A stretch of 64,000 nucleotides of DNA from Acidobacteriota bacterium (GCA_022340585.1 JAJDNS010000184.1:1-64000); one strand, 5' to 3'; positions 47,842 through 57,532 are shown, numbered from the stretch's first letter. The notes: generated by a model from the sequence alone, not told the origin. Made by a program: numbers and translations.

Positions 47842-49049
47842 TCGGCGGCCCCCAGTGCCCGCATGACTCCCAGGATGTTGGCGTCGAGGTCGAACCGCTC
47901 CTCGACCCGTTGCCGCCCCGCCTCGCCCATCCGCCGACGCCGCTCCGGGTCCCGGGCCAGTCGCTCGATCTTGTCGGCGAGGTCCTCTGGATCGCGGTTC
48001 CGGGCCACGAGACCGTGGACGCCGTCGTCGACCAGCTCGGGAAGGGACGGAAGCGCGGTCGTCACCACCGGAACCCGGCAGGCCAGGGCCTCGACGAGGA
48101 CATTGGGGATCCCCCAGTGGATCTCGAGCACCGCGGGCAGGACGAAGAGGTCGGCCCCCTGGTAGAGAGGCAGGAGCTCCTTCTGGGTGAGGAAGCCGGC
48201 GAACCGGACGCGGTCCTCGACTCCCTCGGCCCGGGCCGCCGCCCGGAGGCTCTCCTCCTCGGGACCACCCCCGGCGATCGTCACGTCCAGCTCGAGTCCC
48301 CGCCGGCGCAGTCGTCCCACTGCCGCGATCAGGATGTCGAAACCCTTGCACTCGAGGAGGCTGCCCACCGCGAGCACCCGGGGCGGCTGAGCCGCCGCGG
48401 ACCCGGGCCGGGGGCGGAAGCGTTTGAGGTCGAGCCCGTGGTAGCTGACCCGGACCTTCTCCGCCGCCGGTGTGAGGGTCTCCAGGTGACGCTTGTTGTC
48501 GCTGGTGCACGTCAGCACGAACTCGGCGGCCTCGATCTTCTCGGGCAGGAGACTCGGATCGAAGAAGATGTCGTGGGCGTGACAGGTGAGGCCCCAGGGG
48601 ATCCCGGTGAGGCGCGACATGACGAGGGTCACCGTCGCCGGGTAGGTGGCCCAGTGGGCGTGGAGCCGCTCGAGGCCATCCTGCTTCGCCAGCTCGGCGT
48701 AGCGCACGGCCTTGGGCAGAAAGGCCAGCGACTTCGCGAGAGCCACCGGGCGGCGCCAGCCCCCGCGGACGATCAGCGCGACAACCGAGAGGAGCGCTCC
48801 CGGCTGACGGACGAGCGCGCGGGCGACGGCGAGGACCACCTGCGCGGACAGCAGATAGGGGGCATGGCGGGTGGCGGGGAGGAAGCGTCGGGCCGCCTCC
48901 TGGACCACCGCCTGCCGACGACGGCGGAGAGAGAAGACGCGCAGCGTCACGCCGCGGTCGGCCAACGCCGCCATCTCGCGCAGGATGAACGTCTCGTCGT
49001 AGCTCGGGAAGAGCGACACGACGTAGCCCACTCGACGCACAGGGCTCAT
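47838..49049 (-). CDS. GT4 family glycosyltransferase
   Basis: The 403-residue enzyme opens VGYVVSLFPSYDETFILREMAAL, typical of colanic-acid/amylovoran-type transferases, followed by HAHWATYPATVTLV, CHAHDIFFD and the motif PAVLEIHWGIPNVLVEALACRVPVVTT in place of the usual EGLP. It adds one sugar of the repeat unit. Both ends overlap neighbours by four bases (ATGA upstream, GTGA downstream), so it is tightly coupled to the GT2 and the GT4-deacetylase fusion. Confidence 0.93.
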   Translation of the reverse strand: MSPVRRVGYVVSLFPSYDETFILREMAALADRGVTLRVFSLRRRRQAVVQEAARRFLPATRHAPYLLSAQVVLAVARALVRQPGALLSVVALIVRGGWRRPVALAKSLAFLPKAVRYAELAKQDGLERLHAHWATYPATVTLVMSRLTGIPWGLTCHAHDIFFDPSLLPEKIEAAEFVLTCTSDNKRHLETLTPAAEKVRVSYHGLDLKRFRPRPGSAAAQPPRVLAVGSLLECKGFDILIAAVGRLRRRGLELDVTIAGGGPEEESLRAAARAEGVEDRVRFAGFLTQKELLPLYQGADLFVLPAVLEIHWGIPNVLVEALACRVPVVTTALPSLPELVDDGVHGLVARNRDPEDLADKIERLARDPERRRRMGEAGRQRVEERFDLDANILGVMRALGAAE

Positions 49050-50200
49050 GGCGCGGATCTCCAGGCCGCGGTCTGCCGCCCGCGGACGAACTCGACGAGT
49101 GCGAATGCGGCGGCGAGATGAAGGAGCGCCACGGCATAGGGCACCGACAGGAAAGCGACTCGGCGGCGGACGACGTGCAGGGCCCCTCCTACGACAGCCA
49201 GGAGACCGAAGATCGCCTGGGCGCCAGCGAGAAGGGCGAAGACCGGGGAGCCGCCGAGCGCCAACGCCAGGCTGGTGCCGAGCATCATTACCAGGCACCA
49301 GGGGACGAGCAGTCGGGCGAGCTTGTGGGAGAGGAAGGAGAAGAACAGGGGATTGCGCCGTGGATCGAGGAGGCCGGGGTGGAGGGCCACCAGCTGGTAG
49401 TTGCCGGCCAGGGTTCGCACCTTCCGACGGAACTCGTGCCCGGCCTCCTCGACGGGCTCGTCGAAGGCACGGGCGCTCGACTCGAAGACCACCCGGCGAC
49501 CCGCCCGGACGACACCCATCGGGACGGCCACGTCATCGAGGATCGTCCGGGGGTCGAGCCGCGGCAGGAGCTCGCGCCGGACGACGTAGATCGCCCCGGT
49601 GACGCCGACCGTGGATCCCACCTGGCTTTCGAGGCGGCGCACCCACTTCTCGTAGCGCCAGTAGAAGCCCACGCCTTCCGCGGCGGCCGACGCGCCGGAT
49701 CGAATGCACAGCTCACCGCTGGCCGCCCCGACGCTCGGATCCGCGAGGTTGTCCACCAGCGCCCGAAGCGCTCCCGACTCGAGCTCCTGCCGAGCATCAC
49801 ACAGCAGCAGCACCTCGCCGGTGCTCACGGGCACGGCGGCCTCGATCGCGGCGGCTTTGCCGCGCGGGCCGGGGAGTCGGACGAGTCGCACTCCCTCGGA
49901 CCTGAAGCCTTCGACGACGTCCTCGGTGTCGTCGGTGGACCCGTCCGAGGCCACTACCACCTCGAGCCGGTCCCGCGGGTAGTCGAGGCTCAGGCAGTTG
50001 CGGATCTTGCCCGCGATGCGGTGCCCCTCGTTGTGGGCAACGATGAGGACGCTCACCCGAGGGGTGAAGGGGGCCTTGCGCACCTCCGGAGCCGGCTTCC
50101 ATCGGCGACGGAGGACGAGGCTGAGCGGATAGCCCACCCAGGCCCAGCCCGCGAGCAGGGCGGAAAGCCAGAATGCGGTGGCGAGCTCAGCAGATCCCAC
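49046..50200 (-). CDS. GT2 family glycosyltransferase, membrane-associated
   Basis: The 384-residue protein has a TM helix near its start (FWLSALLAGWAWVGYPLSL), a GT2 domain with SVLIVAHNEGHRI, VVASDGSTDDTEDV, CDARQELESGALR and ILDDVAVPM, and three to four C-terminal TM helices. This is the icaA/BcsA/NodC-like layout of processive or lipid-acceptor transferases. Start GTG 50200 gives MGSAELATAF and overlaps the deacetylase gene by 14 bases. Q-x-x-R-W of true synthases is not visible, so it may act once rather than processively. Confidence 0.9.
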   Translation of the reverse strand: MGSAELATAFWLSALLAGWAWVGYPLSLVLRRRWKPAPEVRKAPFTPRVSVLIVAHNEGHRIAGKIRNCLSLDYPRDRLEVVVASDGSTDDTEDVVEGFRSEGVRLVRLPGPRGKAAAIEAAVPVSTGEVLLLCDARQELESGALRALVDNLADPSVGAASGELCIRSGASAAAEGVGFYWRYEKWVRRLESQVGSTVGVTGAIYVVRRELLPRLDPRTILDDVAVPMGVVRAGRRVVFESSARAFDEPVEEAGHEFRRKVRTLAGNYQLVALHPGLLDPRRNPLFFSFLSHKLARLLVPWCLVMMLGTSLALALGGSPVFALLAGAQAIFGLLAVVGGALHVVRRRVAFLSVPYAVALLHLAAAFALVEFVRGRQTAAWRSAP

Positions 50201-51248
50201 GGTCGCGTCTCCGCCGCTGGAGAAGCACGTCGTAGAAGCCGGCCAGCTCGAGAGTGAACAGCGCCTCGTCGAGCCGCCCCTGCCCATTCGCGCACATCCC
50301 CTCGGTGGCACCCTTTCTCTCGAGCATGAAGAGGTCCGATCTCGCCGTCACCCGACCCTCGATCGTGGCGACGGCCGCCTCGTAGCCCGCTCTCTGGACG
50401 ATGTCCCTGATCGTGGGCGTCACGTCATCGCGCTTCCCATTCGGGTATGAGAAGTACCGCACCCGCTCTCCGATCATCTCCCCGAGACACCGTCGGGAGT
50501 CGACGATTTGACGCTCCGCCTCTCGAGCCTCGAGGCGGGAGAGAATCGGGTGATCGAGAGTGTGAGATCCGATCTCCCATCCGCTCCGGGACAGGTGCCT
50601 CACCTCATCCGGGGTCACGAGCGCGTCCGCGGTGGGTTCGCCCCCCCAGTCCGCCTCGACCTGCTCGAGGTGGTCGAGCACCTCGGCCCACGGGAGCGTC
50701 TTCCACGCCTCACGCAGGAGGCGGAATCCCCGGGCCCGGGAATCGGCCCCTCGCAGGATCAGTGCCGGTCCTTCGGCCCCCCGCCCGGCGGTGGACGCCC
50801 CTTCCGGAGCGGCCTGCACCGCCGCCGCGAGACGATCCCACCACATCGCGCGCCCTGCGCTCACCTCGTCCACCGTCACGAACAGGGTGGCGGTCATCCC
50901 CCGGGCCCGCAACGCGGGGAAGGCCTCGGTCAGGTTGTCCCGGTACCCGTCGTCGAAGGTGATGGCCACGCCTCCGTCCAAGGGCCGGCCGGCACGAAGC
51001 GATTCCACGATCGTGGCCAGGGAAACCACCTCGAAGTGAGTGGCGAGAAAGTCGAGCTGGGCCTCGAAGAGGCTCCTGTCGACCCCGAGACGGTAGAAGG
51101 GGCGCGTCCCGTCGGGGTAGACGCGGTGGTACCGGAGGATGAGCGGCGCCCCCCGGTGGAGCCGGAGCAGCAGGTCCGCCAAACCCATGTGCCGAAGAGC
51201 GCTCGCGACGCGGCGCTTGGCCTCGCCGTATACGGCCAGACTGCTCAC
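50187..51248 (-). CDS. Polysaccharide deacetylase (CE4/NodB domain)
   Basis: The 353-residue protein has ILRYHRVYPDG, ITFDDGYRDN (metal/base Asp pair), SHTLDH (zinc histidines) and YFSYPNGKRDD, the CE4 motifs; a helical insertion lies between the first two. It removes N-acetyl groups from amino sugars with a metal ion. No cleavable signal is seen. GTG 51248 overlaps the previous deacetylase stop (GTGA). It is one of four such domains in the locus. Confidence 0.92.
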   Translation of the reverse strand: MSSLAVYGEAKRRVASALRHMGLADLLLRLHRGAPLILRYHRVYPDGTRPFYRLGVDRSLFEAQLDFLATHFEVVSLATIVESLRAGRPLDGGVAITFDDGYRDNLTEAFPALRARGMTATLFVTVDEVSAGRAMWWDRLAAAVQAAPEGASTAGRGAEGPALILRGADSRARGFRLLREAWKTLPWAEVLDHLEQVEADWGGEPTADALVTPDEVRHLSRSGWEIGSHTLDHPILSRLEAREAERQIVDSRRCLGEMIGERVRYFSYPNGKRDDVTPTIRDIVQRAGYEAAVATIEGRVTARSDLFMLERKGATEGMCANGQGRLDEALFTLELAGFYDVLLQRRRRDRGIC

Positions 51249-52060
51249 GCGGTCTCCTCCCGCGGCCCGCCGTCGCCCGCCCACACCCCCCGCAGCCGCT
51301 GGTAGCCCCCCTCGCCCAGGGCGGCGCGCAGCGTCTGGAGGAGGAGGTGCCGGCCGCGCCAACGCCAGATCGCACCGGGACGCTGCTCGGCCAGGGCTCG
51401 GACCGTGGCCGGCGAGTCGCCGCGACGCACCGCAAAGCGGGGCAGGGGAGCGCGCAACCCCGGGCGCGCCAGCCGCGGCTCCGAGGTCGCCACCAGGGTG
51501 AACCCCACCTCGAGCGCGATGCGGACGGCGCGCCCGCCGCCCGAGCCTCCCGGGAGGGAGAGCGTCGCCGGGGGAGCTCCGAGCTCCGCCCCGAGAAGCT
51601 GCCGGGCCTCGCGCAGCTGCCAGCGTACCTGCGCGTCGTCGAGACCGCCGAGGTAGGTGTGGTCGAAGCCGTGCGCGCCGATCTCCATCCCCTCCCGGCG
51701 CAGCTCCCGGATCTCGGACCAGCCCAGATAGCCGGGGGTGCCCACCCAGGCGGGCACGACGAAGAACAGGCCCCCCCATCCCCGCTTCTGGAGCCGGGGC
51801 AGGGCCACGGCATGGTCGGTGAGGTTGCCGTCGTCGAACGTCAGGCAGACGGCGGGGCGCCGATTCACAGGCCAGCCCACCCCCGGTCCCGACAGCTCGG
51901 CCGGATCCACTACCCGCACTCCGCTGTCTCCGAGCGCCTCGAGGTGGGTTTCGAAACGGTCGAGGGAAACCGCGTAGGTCTCCTCCCCCGTCTCGCGTCC
52001 CGGGATTCGTCCGTCCCCGAGCCGATGAAACATGAGGACGGTCAGCGGCCCCTGGCTCAT
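51245..52060 (-). CDS. Polysaccharide deacetylase (CE4/NodB domain)
   Basis: The 271-residue protein has LMFHRLGDG, LTFDDGNLTD, AHGFDH and LSLPGGSGGG motifs in the CE4 order. It is shorter than its neighbours. The loop after TFDDG lacks the usual Tyr, and Pro-Gly-Gly replaces YPxG, so its specificity probably differs. ATG 52060 overlaps the flippase stop (ATGA) and its own stop overlaps the next start (GTGA). Confidence 0.9.
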   Translation of the reverse strand: MSQGPLTVLMFHRLGDGRIPGRETGEETYAVSLDRFETHLEALGDSGVRVVDPAELSGPGVGWPVNRRPAVCLTFDDGNLTDHAVALPRLQKRGWGGLFFVVPAWVGTPGYLGWSEIRELRREGMEIGAHGFDHTYLGGLDDAQVRWQLREARQLLGAELGAPPATLSLPGGSGGGRAVRIALEVGFTLVATSEPRLARPGLRAPLPRFAVRRGDSPATVRALAEQRPGAIWRWRGRHLLLQTLRAALGEGGYQRLRGVWAGDGGPREETA

Positions 52061-53631
52061 GCCCCGACCTCCCCTGCTTCACTACGCCTCGACAGGCGGC
52101 GAAGCTGCGCCCGAAAGTACGCGAACTCCGACGGTGTGAAGATGCGCATGGCCACGAAGTAGGCGGCGCCTCCGGCCACGATGGCCCCGGCGAGGGCCAC
52201 AACGGTCTGTGGCCCCGCGTGGGGCACCCGGAGGGCCTCCAGCTGGGTCAGGGGCCACACGACGGCGGCCATGGCGATCGCCGCCGCCCCGAGACGCGCC
52301 CCGGCCACCAGACCCCGGCGGATGGCGAGGTCCTCCGCCGGCAGGCGGCCGACGGTCAACATGAGGGCGAGCTTCAGGAACTCGCTCGCGGTCGTGGCCA
52401 GGGCAATGCCCCGGTGCCCGAGAACCGGCACGAGCAGCGAGCACAGCACCATCGCCGCGAATACCCTCACGAACCCGAGCTTCATGGGGGTCAGGGTGTC
52501 GCCGCGCGCGAAGTACGCGCTGGAGAGCACGTAGTTCACACCGAAGGCGACGAGCGCCGGGGCGTAGATCTGGAGTGCCGACGTCGTGAGCGCGGCGGAG
52601 CTCGCATCGAAAGACCCGCGCTGGAACACCACCACGACGACGGGATAGGCCAACAGACCGAGTCCCACCCCCGCGGGAAGTGTCAGCAGGACGGTCGCCA
52701 CCAGACTCCGCTCGAGACTGTGGGTCACCTCCTCCGACTTGTCCTGGGCGTACTGGTCCGCCAGGAAGGGGAACAGGGCCCGGGACAGGGTCTGGCCCAT
52801 CATCCTCCCGAGGACGTCGACGGCGGCGAAGCTGTACTGCAGCGCGGACAGCCCCCCCGCGGAGAGGGTGCTGCCGAAGGCCGCGATGACGACCTGATTG
52901 ACCTTCGCTCCCGCGTTGCCGAGGTAGACCGGGAGGGAGAGCTTCAGCATGCGCCCCACCACGGGGTGCCGCAGCTCGAGGGTGATGGGAATCGGCGCGC
53001 CTTCGATGCGCAGTCCCAGGGTGTTCACGAGCAACTGGCAGAAGCCCCCGAAGACCATCCCGCCGGCGAGGGCCATGGTCCCGAGCTCATGGAAGACGAC
53101 CAGGTAGGCGACGGACGCGGCTTGGAAGGCAAACTCGGCCAGCGCCGGCACCCCGAATCGCTTCTGGGCGGTCAGCACCGCGGACAGGATGCGCGCCGCG
53201 CCCGCGGCGAAGGCCATGGCCGTCAGGAGCCGGGTGTGATCCAGATAGATTGCCCGGGCGCCCGGCTCCAGCCCCGGCGCCACGATCCAGGAGAGTGGAA
53301 CCGCCGCGAGAAGGGCCACCGCGAGGAGTCCGCTCAGCACGAGCAGCCAGTACGCGAGAAGGCGGCCCGCGACGAGCCAGGCCTCGGAGAGGCCCTTCTG
53401 AGCGCGCGCCTCGGCGAACAGCGGTATGAAGTTGAAGAGCCCGGTGATGGAGAAGTACTGCACCATGTCCGGGATCACGAGAGCGAGGAAGTACGTGTCC
53501 ATGCTCAGCGAGGTGCCGAAGTAGTAGGCGGCGAGCAGGTTCTTGGCAAAGCCCAGCACCGCGACGCCCGCCGAACCGGCCCCGACGATGCCGGTGGCCC
53601 TCAGAACCCGTTGTCCCGTGGTGGCGGCCAT
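52057..53631 (-). CDS. MurJ/MviN-family lipid flippase
   Basis: The 524-residue protein has about 14 TM helices and MurJ-like segments (AKNLLAAYYFGTSLSMDTYFLALVIPDM, FIPLFAEARAQ, SSAYFARGDTLTPMK). In this locus it probably takes the part of Wzx, flipping the undecaprenyl-linked repeat unit, rather than lipid II. It lies seven bases after one deacetylase gene and overlaps the next (ATGA). No other flippase gene is present in the locus. Confidence 0.9.
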   Translation of the reverse strand: MAATTGQRVLRATGIVGAGSAGVAVLGFAKNLLAAYYFGTSLSMDTYFLALVIPDMVQYFSITGLFNFIPLFAEARAQKGLSEAWLVAGRLLAYWLLVLSGLLAVALLAAVPLSWIVAPGLEPGARAIYLDHTRLLTAMAFAAGAARILSAVLTAQKRFGVPALAEFAFQAASVAYLVVFHELGTMALAGGMVFGGFCQLLVNTLGLRIEGAPIPITLELRHPVVGRMLKLSLPVYLGNAGAKVNQVVIAAFGSTLSAGGLSALQYSFAAVDVLGRMMGQTLSRALFPFLADQYAQDKSEEVTHSLERSLVATVLLTLPAGVGLGLLAYPVVVVVFQRGSFDASSAALTTSALQIYAPALVAFGVNYVLSSAYFARGDTLTPMKLGFVRVFAAMVLCSLLVPVLGHRGIALATTASEFLKLALMLTVGRLPAEDLAIRRGLVAGARLGAAAIAMAAVVWPLTQLEALRVPHAGPQTVVALAGAIVAGGAAYFVAMRIFTPSEFAYFRAQLRRLSRRSEAGEVGA

Positions 53632-53638
53632 GTGCGCC

Positions 53639-54652
53639 TCAGGCGACCCGCGCAGCGCCGTCGCTCGCCCGCAGCCGGGTGAGGCCGGCGACGCGGCAGG
53701 CGAAGAGGGAGGCGGTGTCCATGGAGGTATAGATCCGTGGAATCTCGTGAGGGGGTGCCTCGGGTGTCGCGAATCCGGTCAACGTGCAGCAGGCCCAGGA
53801 CACACCCAGCTCGCGGAGGACGTCGATCGTCTCGGCCCCGTAGTCGCCCTCCTCGCCGTTCGGGTAGGCGAAGCCGGAGGGTTCGCAGCCGAGACGCTCC
53901 CGGATGAGCGCCAGCGAGGTGGCGATCTCCTCTCGGGCCGCCTCACGCCCGAGCTGCGAGAGAACATAGTGCCGGTGGGTATGCCCGCCGATCGCCACGC
54001 CCCCGTTCTGCAGTTCGCGGATCTGGGTCCAGGACAGCGGCGAGGGCCCGGAGGAGATGGCGTCGCCGTCCAGCCGCTGCCAAAGGGCGCCCACGACGTC
54101 CTCCACCTCGGCCGGCCCCGCACGCTTGAGACGCCCGGCAATCCGTCCCAGGGAGTCGAGCCGCTGCCCGGTCGACGCGAGTCTCCAGGGGCCCAGACCG
54201 TGCTCCGGAAGATCCAGGATCTCCGCCGGTGTGTGCTTCAGGAGAAGCCGCAGGCGGTCGAGCCAGAGGAGTCGACCGTTCTCGGGGGGATCGGTGGCCA
54301 AGAAGAGGGTGGCAGGCAGTCTTCGCGATTTCAGCCGTGGAAGCACGACAGCGTGGGTGTCGGCGTACCCGTCGTCGATCGTCAGTGCCACGCGCGGCGG
54401 GCCCGGGGACCCCTCGCGCAGCCACCCCAGAAGGCCGTCCAGGGTCTCGACCCGGTAGGTCGAGCGAAGGTAGTCCAGCTGGGATTCGAACGCGTCGACC
54501 CCGAGAGCCGGGAAGAAGGGATCGGCTTCGTCGTTCACGCGGTGGTACATGAGGATGATCCCGATCCGTCCGCGCCGAAGCCGCTCGCGCGCCGCCAGAA
54601 CACCCGAGCGGCGCAAAGCCCACGCCGCGCCCCGCTTGAGAGAACCCGTCAT
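53639..54652 (-). CDS. Polysaccharide deacetylase (CE4/NodB domain)
   Basis: The 337-residue protein has ILMYHRVND, LTIDDGYADT (Ile in place of Phe in TFDD), GGHTHRH and FAYPNGEEGD, the CE4 motifs. Two long helices (about 150-205) lie between motifs 1 and 2. No signal peptide. ATG 54652 overlaps the ligase-like stop (ATGA). It is the first of the four deacetylase domains in transcription order. Confidence 0.91.
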   Translation of the reverse strand: MTGSLKRGAAWALRRSGVLAARERLRRGRIGIILMYHRVNDEADPFFPALGVDAFESQLDYLRSTYRVETLDGLLGWLREGSPGPPRVALTIDDGYADTHAVVLPRLKSRRLPATLFLATDPPENGRLLWLDRLRLLLKHTPAEILDLPEHGLGPWRLASTGQRLDSLGRIAGRLKRAGPAEVEDVVGALWQRLDGDAISSGPSPLSWTQIRELQNGGVAIGGHTHRHYVLSQLGREAAREEIATSLALIRERLGCEPSGFAYPNGEEGDYGAETIDVLRELGVSWACCTLTGFATPEAPPHEIPRIYTSMDTASLFACRVAGLTRLRASDGAARVA

Positions 54653-56148
54653 GCGGGATCGCCTTCCTCGTCCGTCCCCTCGTCGTCATCCTCGGGCAGG
54701 GACCGGAGCCCGAACATCAAGCCGGCCAGACCCCAGAAGCCACCGATCAGGGCGTCGTCGGCGAAGCGTGAGCCGAACATGCAGCTGACCATCACGGCGA
54801 CCAGGCAGCCCAGGCCGGCCAGGGCCACGGCCCGGACCGTCGGGTCGCTGTCTCCGAAGTAGAGCTCCATTCCGACGACCCCGGTCCAGGCGAGAAGCAC
54901 GAGCACGACGACCAGCGCGGGCAAGCCCATCTCCGCCCCCAGAAGGATGTAGGCGTTGTGGGCGTCGCGGGGGTCACCGTCGCGGATCTCCTGGGGGGCG
55001 TACTGGGGAACGACGTGGGCGAAGCGGTGGTAGCCGACCCCGAGCAGCGGGTGCTGGCGTATCATCTCGAGGCCGCCGCGCCAGAGGTTGAGCCGCAGGG
55101 CAGCACTGGTGTCCAACCCCGCCTCGAGGCGATCGTCGTAGATCCCGGAGTTCTCTTGGGTGTGGCCAAACCGGGTCTTCACGGCGTCGGGGAGGAACGA
55201 TGTCGCCGAGCGGGCACCAAGAGCGGTGGCGCCGACGAGACCGAGCCCCAGCGGGTGGGTCAGCCCGACGACGGCTGCGCTCCCCACGCCGAGGGCCAGG
55301 AGGGCACCCCGCGAGTAGGTGAAGATGATCGCCCTCGCGGTCACGAGGAAGGCCACGAGCGCCGCGCCGCGACGAAGCAGGGGTTGCCTCGAGAGAGACA
55401 CAACCAGCAGGGGAACGCCGTAGTAGGCGAGGAAGGCCCCCATGGAGTTGGCCTGTCCCATGACTCCCACCGCTCGCTGCTCCTCGATGCCCCGCCCGCC
55501 TCGCAGATCCACCCCCTCCTTCCAGACGAGTATCGCGACGAGGAAGGTGACCCAGCACATGACGGCCACGGCTGCACCCGCGTCGCTTCGCTCCTCGATC
55601 ACCCCGCGCACGATGAAGAACACCAGCATGGGGGTCACCCAGGTCCGGTAGTCGATGAACAGATCCGCAACGTCGAGATCTCCGGCCGAGAGAGCGCCGT
55701 GGAGCACTCCCACCGCGCCGATGGCCATGTAGACGAGCAGAAGCAGCTCGAATCCGATGAGCGGCCGCCCCTCGTGTCGTCGCAGCGCGCTCACCAGCCA
55801 GGCCAGCAACCCTCCTCCGATCACGAGATTGGAGCCGTTCAACCCCGACAGCCCCAACATCGGAAACGGGTAGGCCAGGCTGAACGGCAGGTAGGCGAGG
55901 AGGATCGTCGGGTAGGACTGGGGCCGGGTGACGGCTGTCCAGACCGCGACCACTCCGACGCCGACGACCAGCAGGCTGATGAGCTTTCCTTCGGCTGACG
56001 CCTCGATCAGGCGAGCCCCGGCGAAACCGGTCGCCAGAGCGCAGCCGATGGCGATGGCCGCAAGGTGCCCACCGGTCTCCAGTGTGTCCGCGGCGTCGTC
56101 CTCCTCCTCGGCCACGACCAGGCCCGCGTTGGCGGTTGCGTCGCTCAG
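54649..56148 (-). CDS. O-antigen ligase/polymerase-like membrane protein
   Basis: The roughly 499-residue protein has about 12 TM helices and, in a large late loop, RLNLWRGGLEMIRQHPLLGVGYHRF, AHNAYILLGAEMGLPA, the Wzy_C/O-antigen-ligase signature. In this locus it is the likely polymerase. The C-terminus is very acidic (EDDDEGTDEEGD). The start is probably CTG 56148: GGAAGGGG lies six bases upstream and CTG overlaps the previous stop (CTGA), just as ATGA/GTGA do at other junctions. GTG 56115 is the alternative but has no ribosome-binding site. Confidence 0.88.
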   Translation of the reverse strand: MSDATANAGLVVAEEEDDAADTLETGGHLAAIAIGCALATGFAGARLIEASAEGKLISLLVVGVGVVAVWTAVTRPQSYPTILLAYLPFSLAYPFPMLGLSGLNGSNLVIGGGLLAWLVSALRRHEGRPLIGFELLLLVYMAIGAVGVLHGALSAGDLDVADLFIDYRTWVTPMLVFFIVRGVIEERSDAGAAVAVMCWVTFLVAILVWKEGVDLRGGRGIEEQRAVGVMGQANSMGAFLAYYGVPLLVVSLSRQPLLRRGAALVAFLVTARAIIFTYSRGALLALGVGSAAVVGLTHPLGLGLVGATALGARSATSFLPDAVKTRFGHTQENSGIYDDRLEAGLDTSAALRLNLWRGGLEMIRQHPLLGVGYHRFAHVVPQYAPQEIRDGDPRDAHNAYILLGAEMGLPALVVVLVLLAWTGVVGMELYFGDSDPTVRAVALAGLGCLVAVMVSCMFGSRFADDALIGGFWGLAGLMFGLRSLPEDDDEGTDEEGDPA

Positions 56149-57530
56149 CGGGCCCCCCTTCCCACGACCATGACCTTCATGGTGTCGAAGATGATGCTGA
56201 TGTCGAAGATGAAGGACATGTGCTTGATGTAGTAGAGGTCGAACTGCAGCTTGACCTCGGCATCCTCGATGCTGGATCCGTACCCGCACCTGATCTGGGC
56301 CCAGCCGCTGATCCCCGGGCGCACGCTGTGGCGCTCGTCGTAGAAGGGGATGACCTGCCGCAGCGCACTCACGAAGTGCGGTCTCTCCGGACGGGGGCCC
56401 ACGAAGCTCATCTCGCCTCGCACGACGTTGACGAGCTGAGGCAGCTCGTCGAGGCGCGTCTTGCGGAGCAAACGACCCAGGCGCGTGATTCGGGGGTCGT
56501 CTTCGGCGGACGCCCAGACCGGGCCGGTCGTCGCTTCCGCGTCGGCCCTCATCGTCCGGAACTTCAGCACCTGGAACGGGCGCCCCCGCTCCCCCACCCG
56601 CTCCTGACGGTAGATCACGGGGCCGGGGCTGCTGAGCCGGATCGCAATGGCCACGAGCAGGATCACGGGGGACGCAAGGGTGAGCATGACCGCGGCCACG
56701 GCGAACTCGCCAGCGAACTTCAGCCGGCGGAGCAGGCGTGACTCGTCGAAGCCCTGGGAGAACACCAACCAGCTCGGGCGAAGGTTCTTGATGGGAATCT
56801 GGCCGGTGAGCCGCTCGAGAACGGCCGCCCCCTCTTCGACCCGCACCCCCTCGATTCGGCACCGGAGCAGATCGTTGACCGGGAGCTTGCCCCGCCGGTC
56901 GTCGAGCGCGACGACGATCAACCCGGCGCGCAGCCGGCTCGCGAGAAGAAGGAGCTCGTCGACGGTACCGATGACCGTCGGGTTCACGATGCGGCGTCCA
57001 ACCTCGGTGGGGTCCTCGGCCAGGAAGCCGAGCACGCGCACGGACCACGGTCGACGCTTCAGGATCTCACGGGCCACCTTCTGCGCCGTCGACCCGGTAC
57101 CGAGGATGATGACGTTCTCGGCGAGTGTCTCCTCCTCGCCGAACCACCGGTACAGGGCTCGAAGCGAGACGACGGCGAAGAACCCCAGGGCGAGGTAGAA
57201 GGCCAGAATCCCCCGACCGACCGTCAAGGGGGGGAAGATGTAGTAGACGATCAGCAGGGCCACGAGCCCGGCGAGGAACGCCTGCCCGAACCGCAGGGCG
57301 GTCTCGAGGGGGCGCTGGAGCGGCCAGTCCTCGTAGAGATCCGTGTAGTAGAGGCACAGTTGCATGACGAGTGTGTTCACGATCGCCTTGGCCACGAGAT
57401 TCTCGTAGGCCAGCAGGTTGTCGACGCTCTGCCCGAAGCGGAGGTAGGTGGCAGCGAGGAAGGCGAGGGTCAGCGTGATACCGTCGAGCGCCGGGAGCAG
57501 CAACGGACGAAAAGGAGAATCCCCTCGCAC
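56145..57530 (-). CDS. Undecaprenyl-phosphate sugar phosphotransferase (WbaP/WcaJ type)
   Basis: The 461-residue enzyme starts exopolysaccharide repeat-unit assembly by transferring a sugar-1-phosphate to undecaprenyl phosphate. It has four N-terminal TM helices, a Rossmann-like middle domain (VIILGTGSTAQKVAREIL), a fifth TM and the catalytic C-terminal domain (VLKFRTMRADAE, DPRITRLGRLLRKTRLDELPQLVNVVRGEMSFVGPRPERP). All key motifs are intact. It follows the BY-kinase gene after two bases and ends in a CTGA overlap with the polymerase-like gene. Confidence 0.95.
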   Translation of the reverse strand: MRGDSPFRPLLLPALDGITLTLAFLAATYLRFGQSVDNLLAYENLVAKAIVNTLVMQLCLYYTDLYEDWPLQRPLETALRFGQAFLAGLVALLIVYYIFPPLTVGRGILAFYLALGFFAVVSLRALYRWFGEEETLAENVIILGTGSTAQKVAREILKRRPWSVRVLGFLAEDPTEVGRRIVNPTVIGTVDELLLLASRLRAGLIVVALDDRRGKLPVNDLLRCRIEGVRVEEGAAVLERLTGQIPIKNLRPSWLVFSQGFDESRLLRRLKFAGEFAVAAVMLTLASPVILLVAIAIRLSSPGPVIYRQERVGERGRPFQVLKFRTMRADAEATTGPVWASAEDDPRITRLGRLLRKTRLDELPQLVNVVRGEMSFVGPRPERPHFVSALRQVIPFYDERHSVRPGISGWAQIRCGYGSSIEDAEVKLQFDLYYIKHMSFIFDISIIFDTMKVMVVGRGAR

Positions 57531-57532
57531 GG

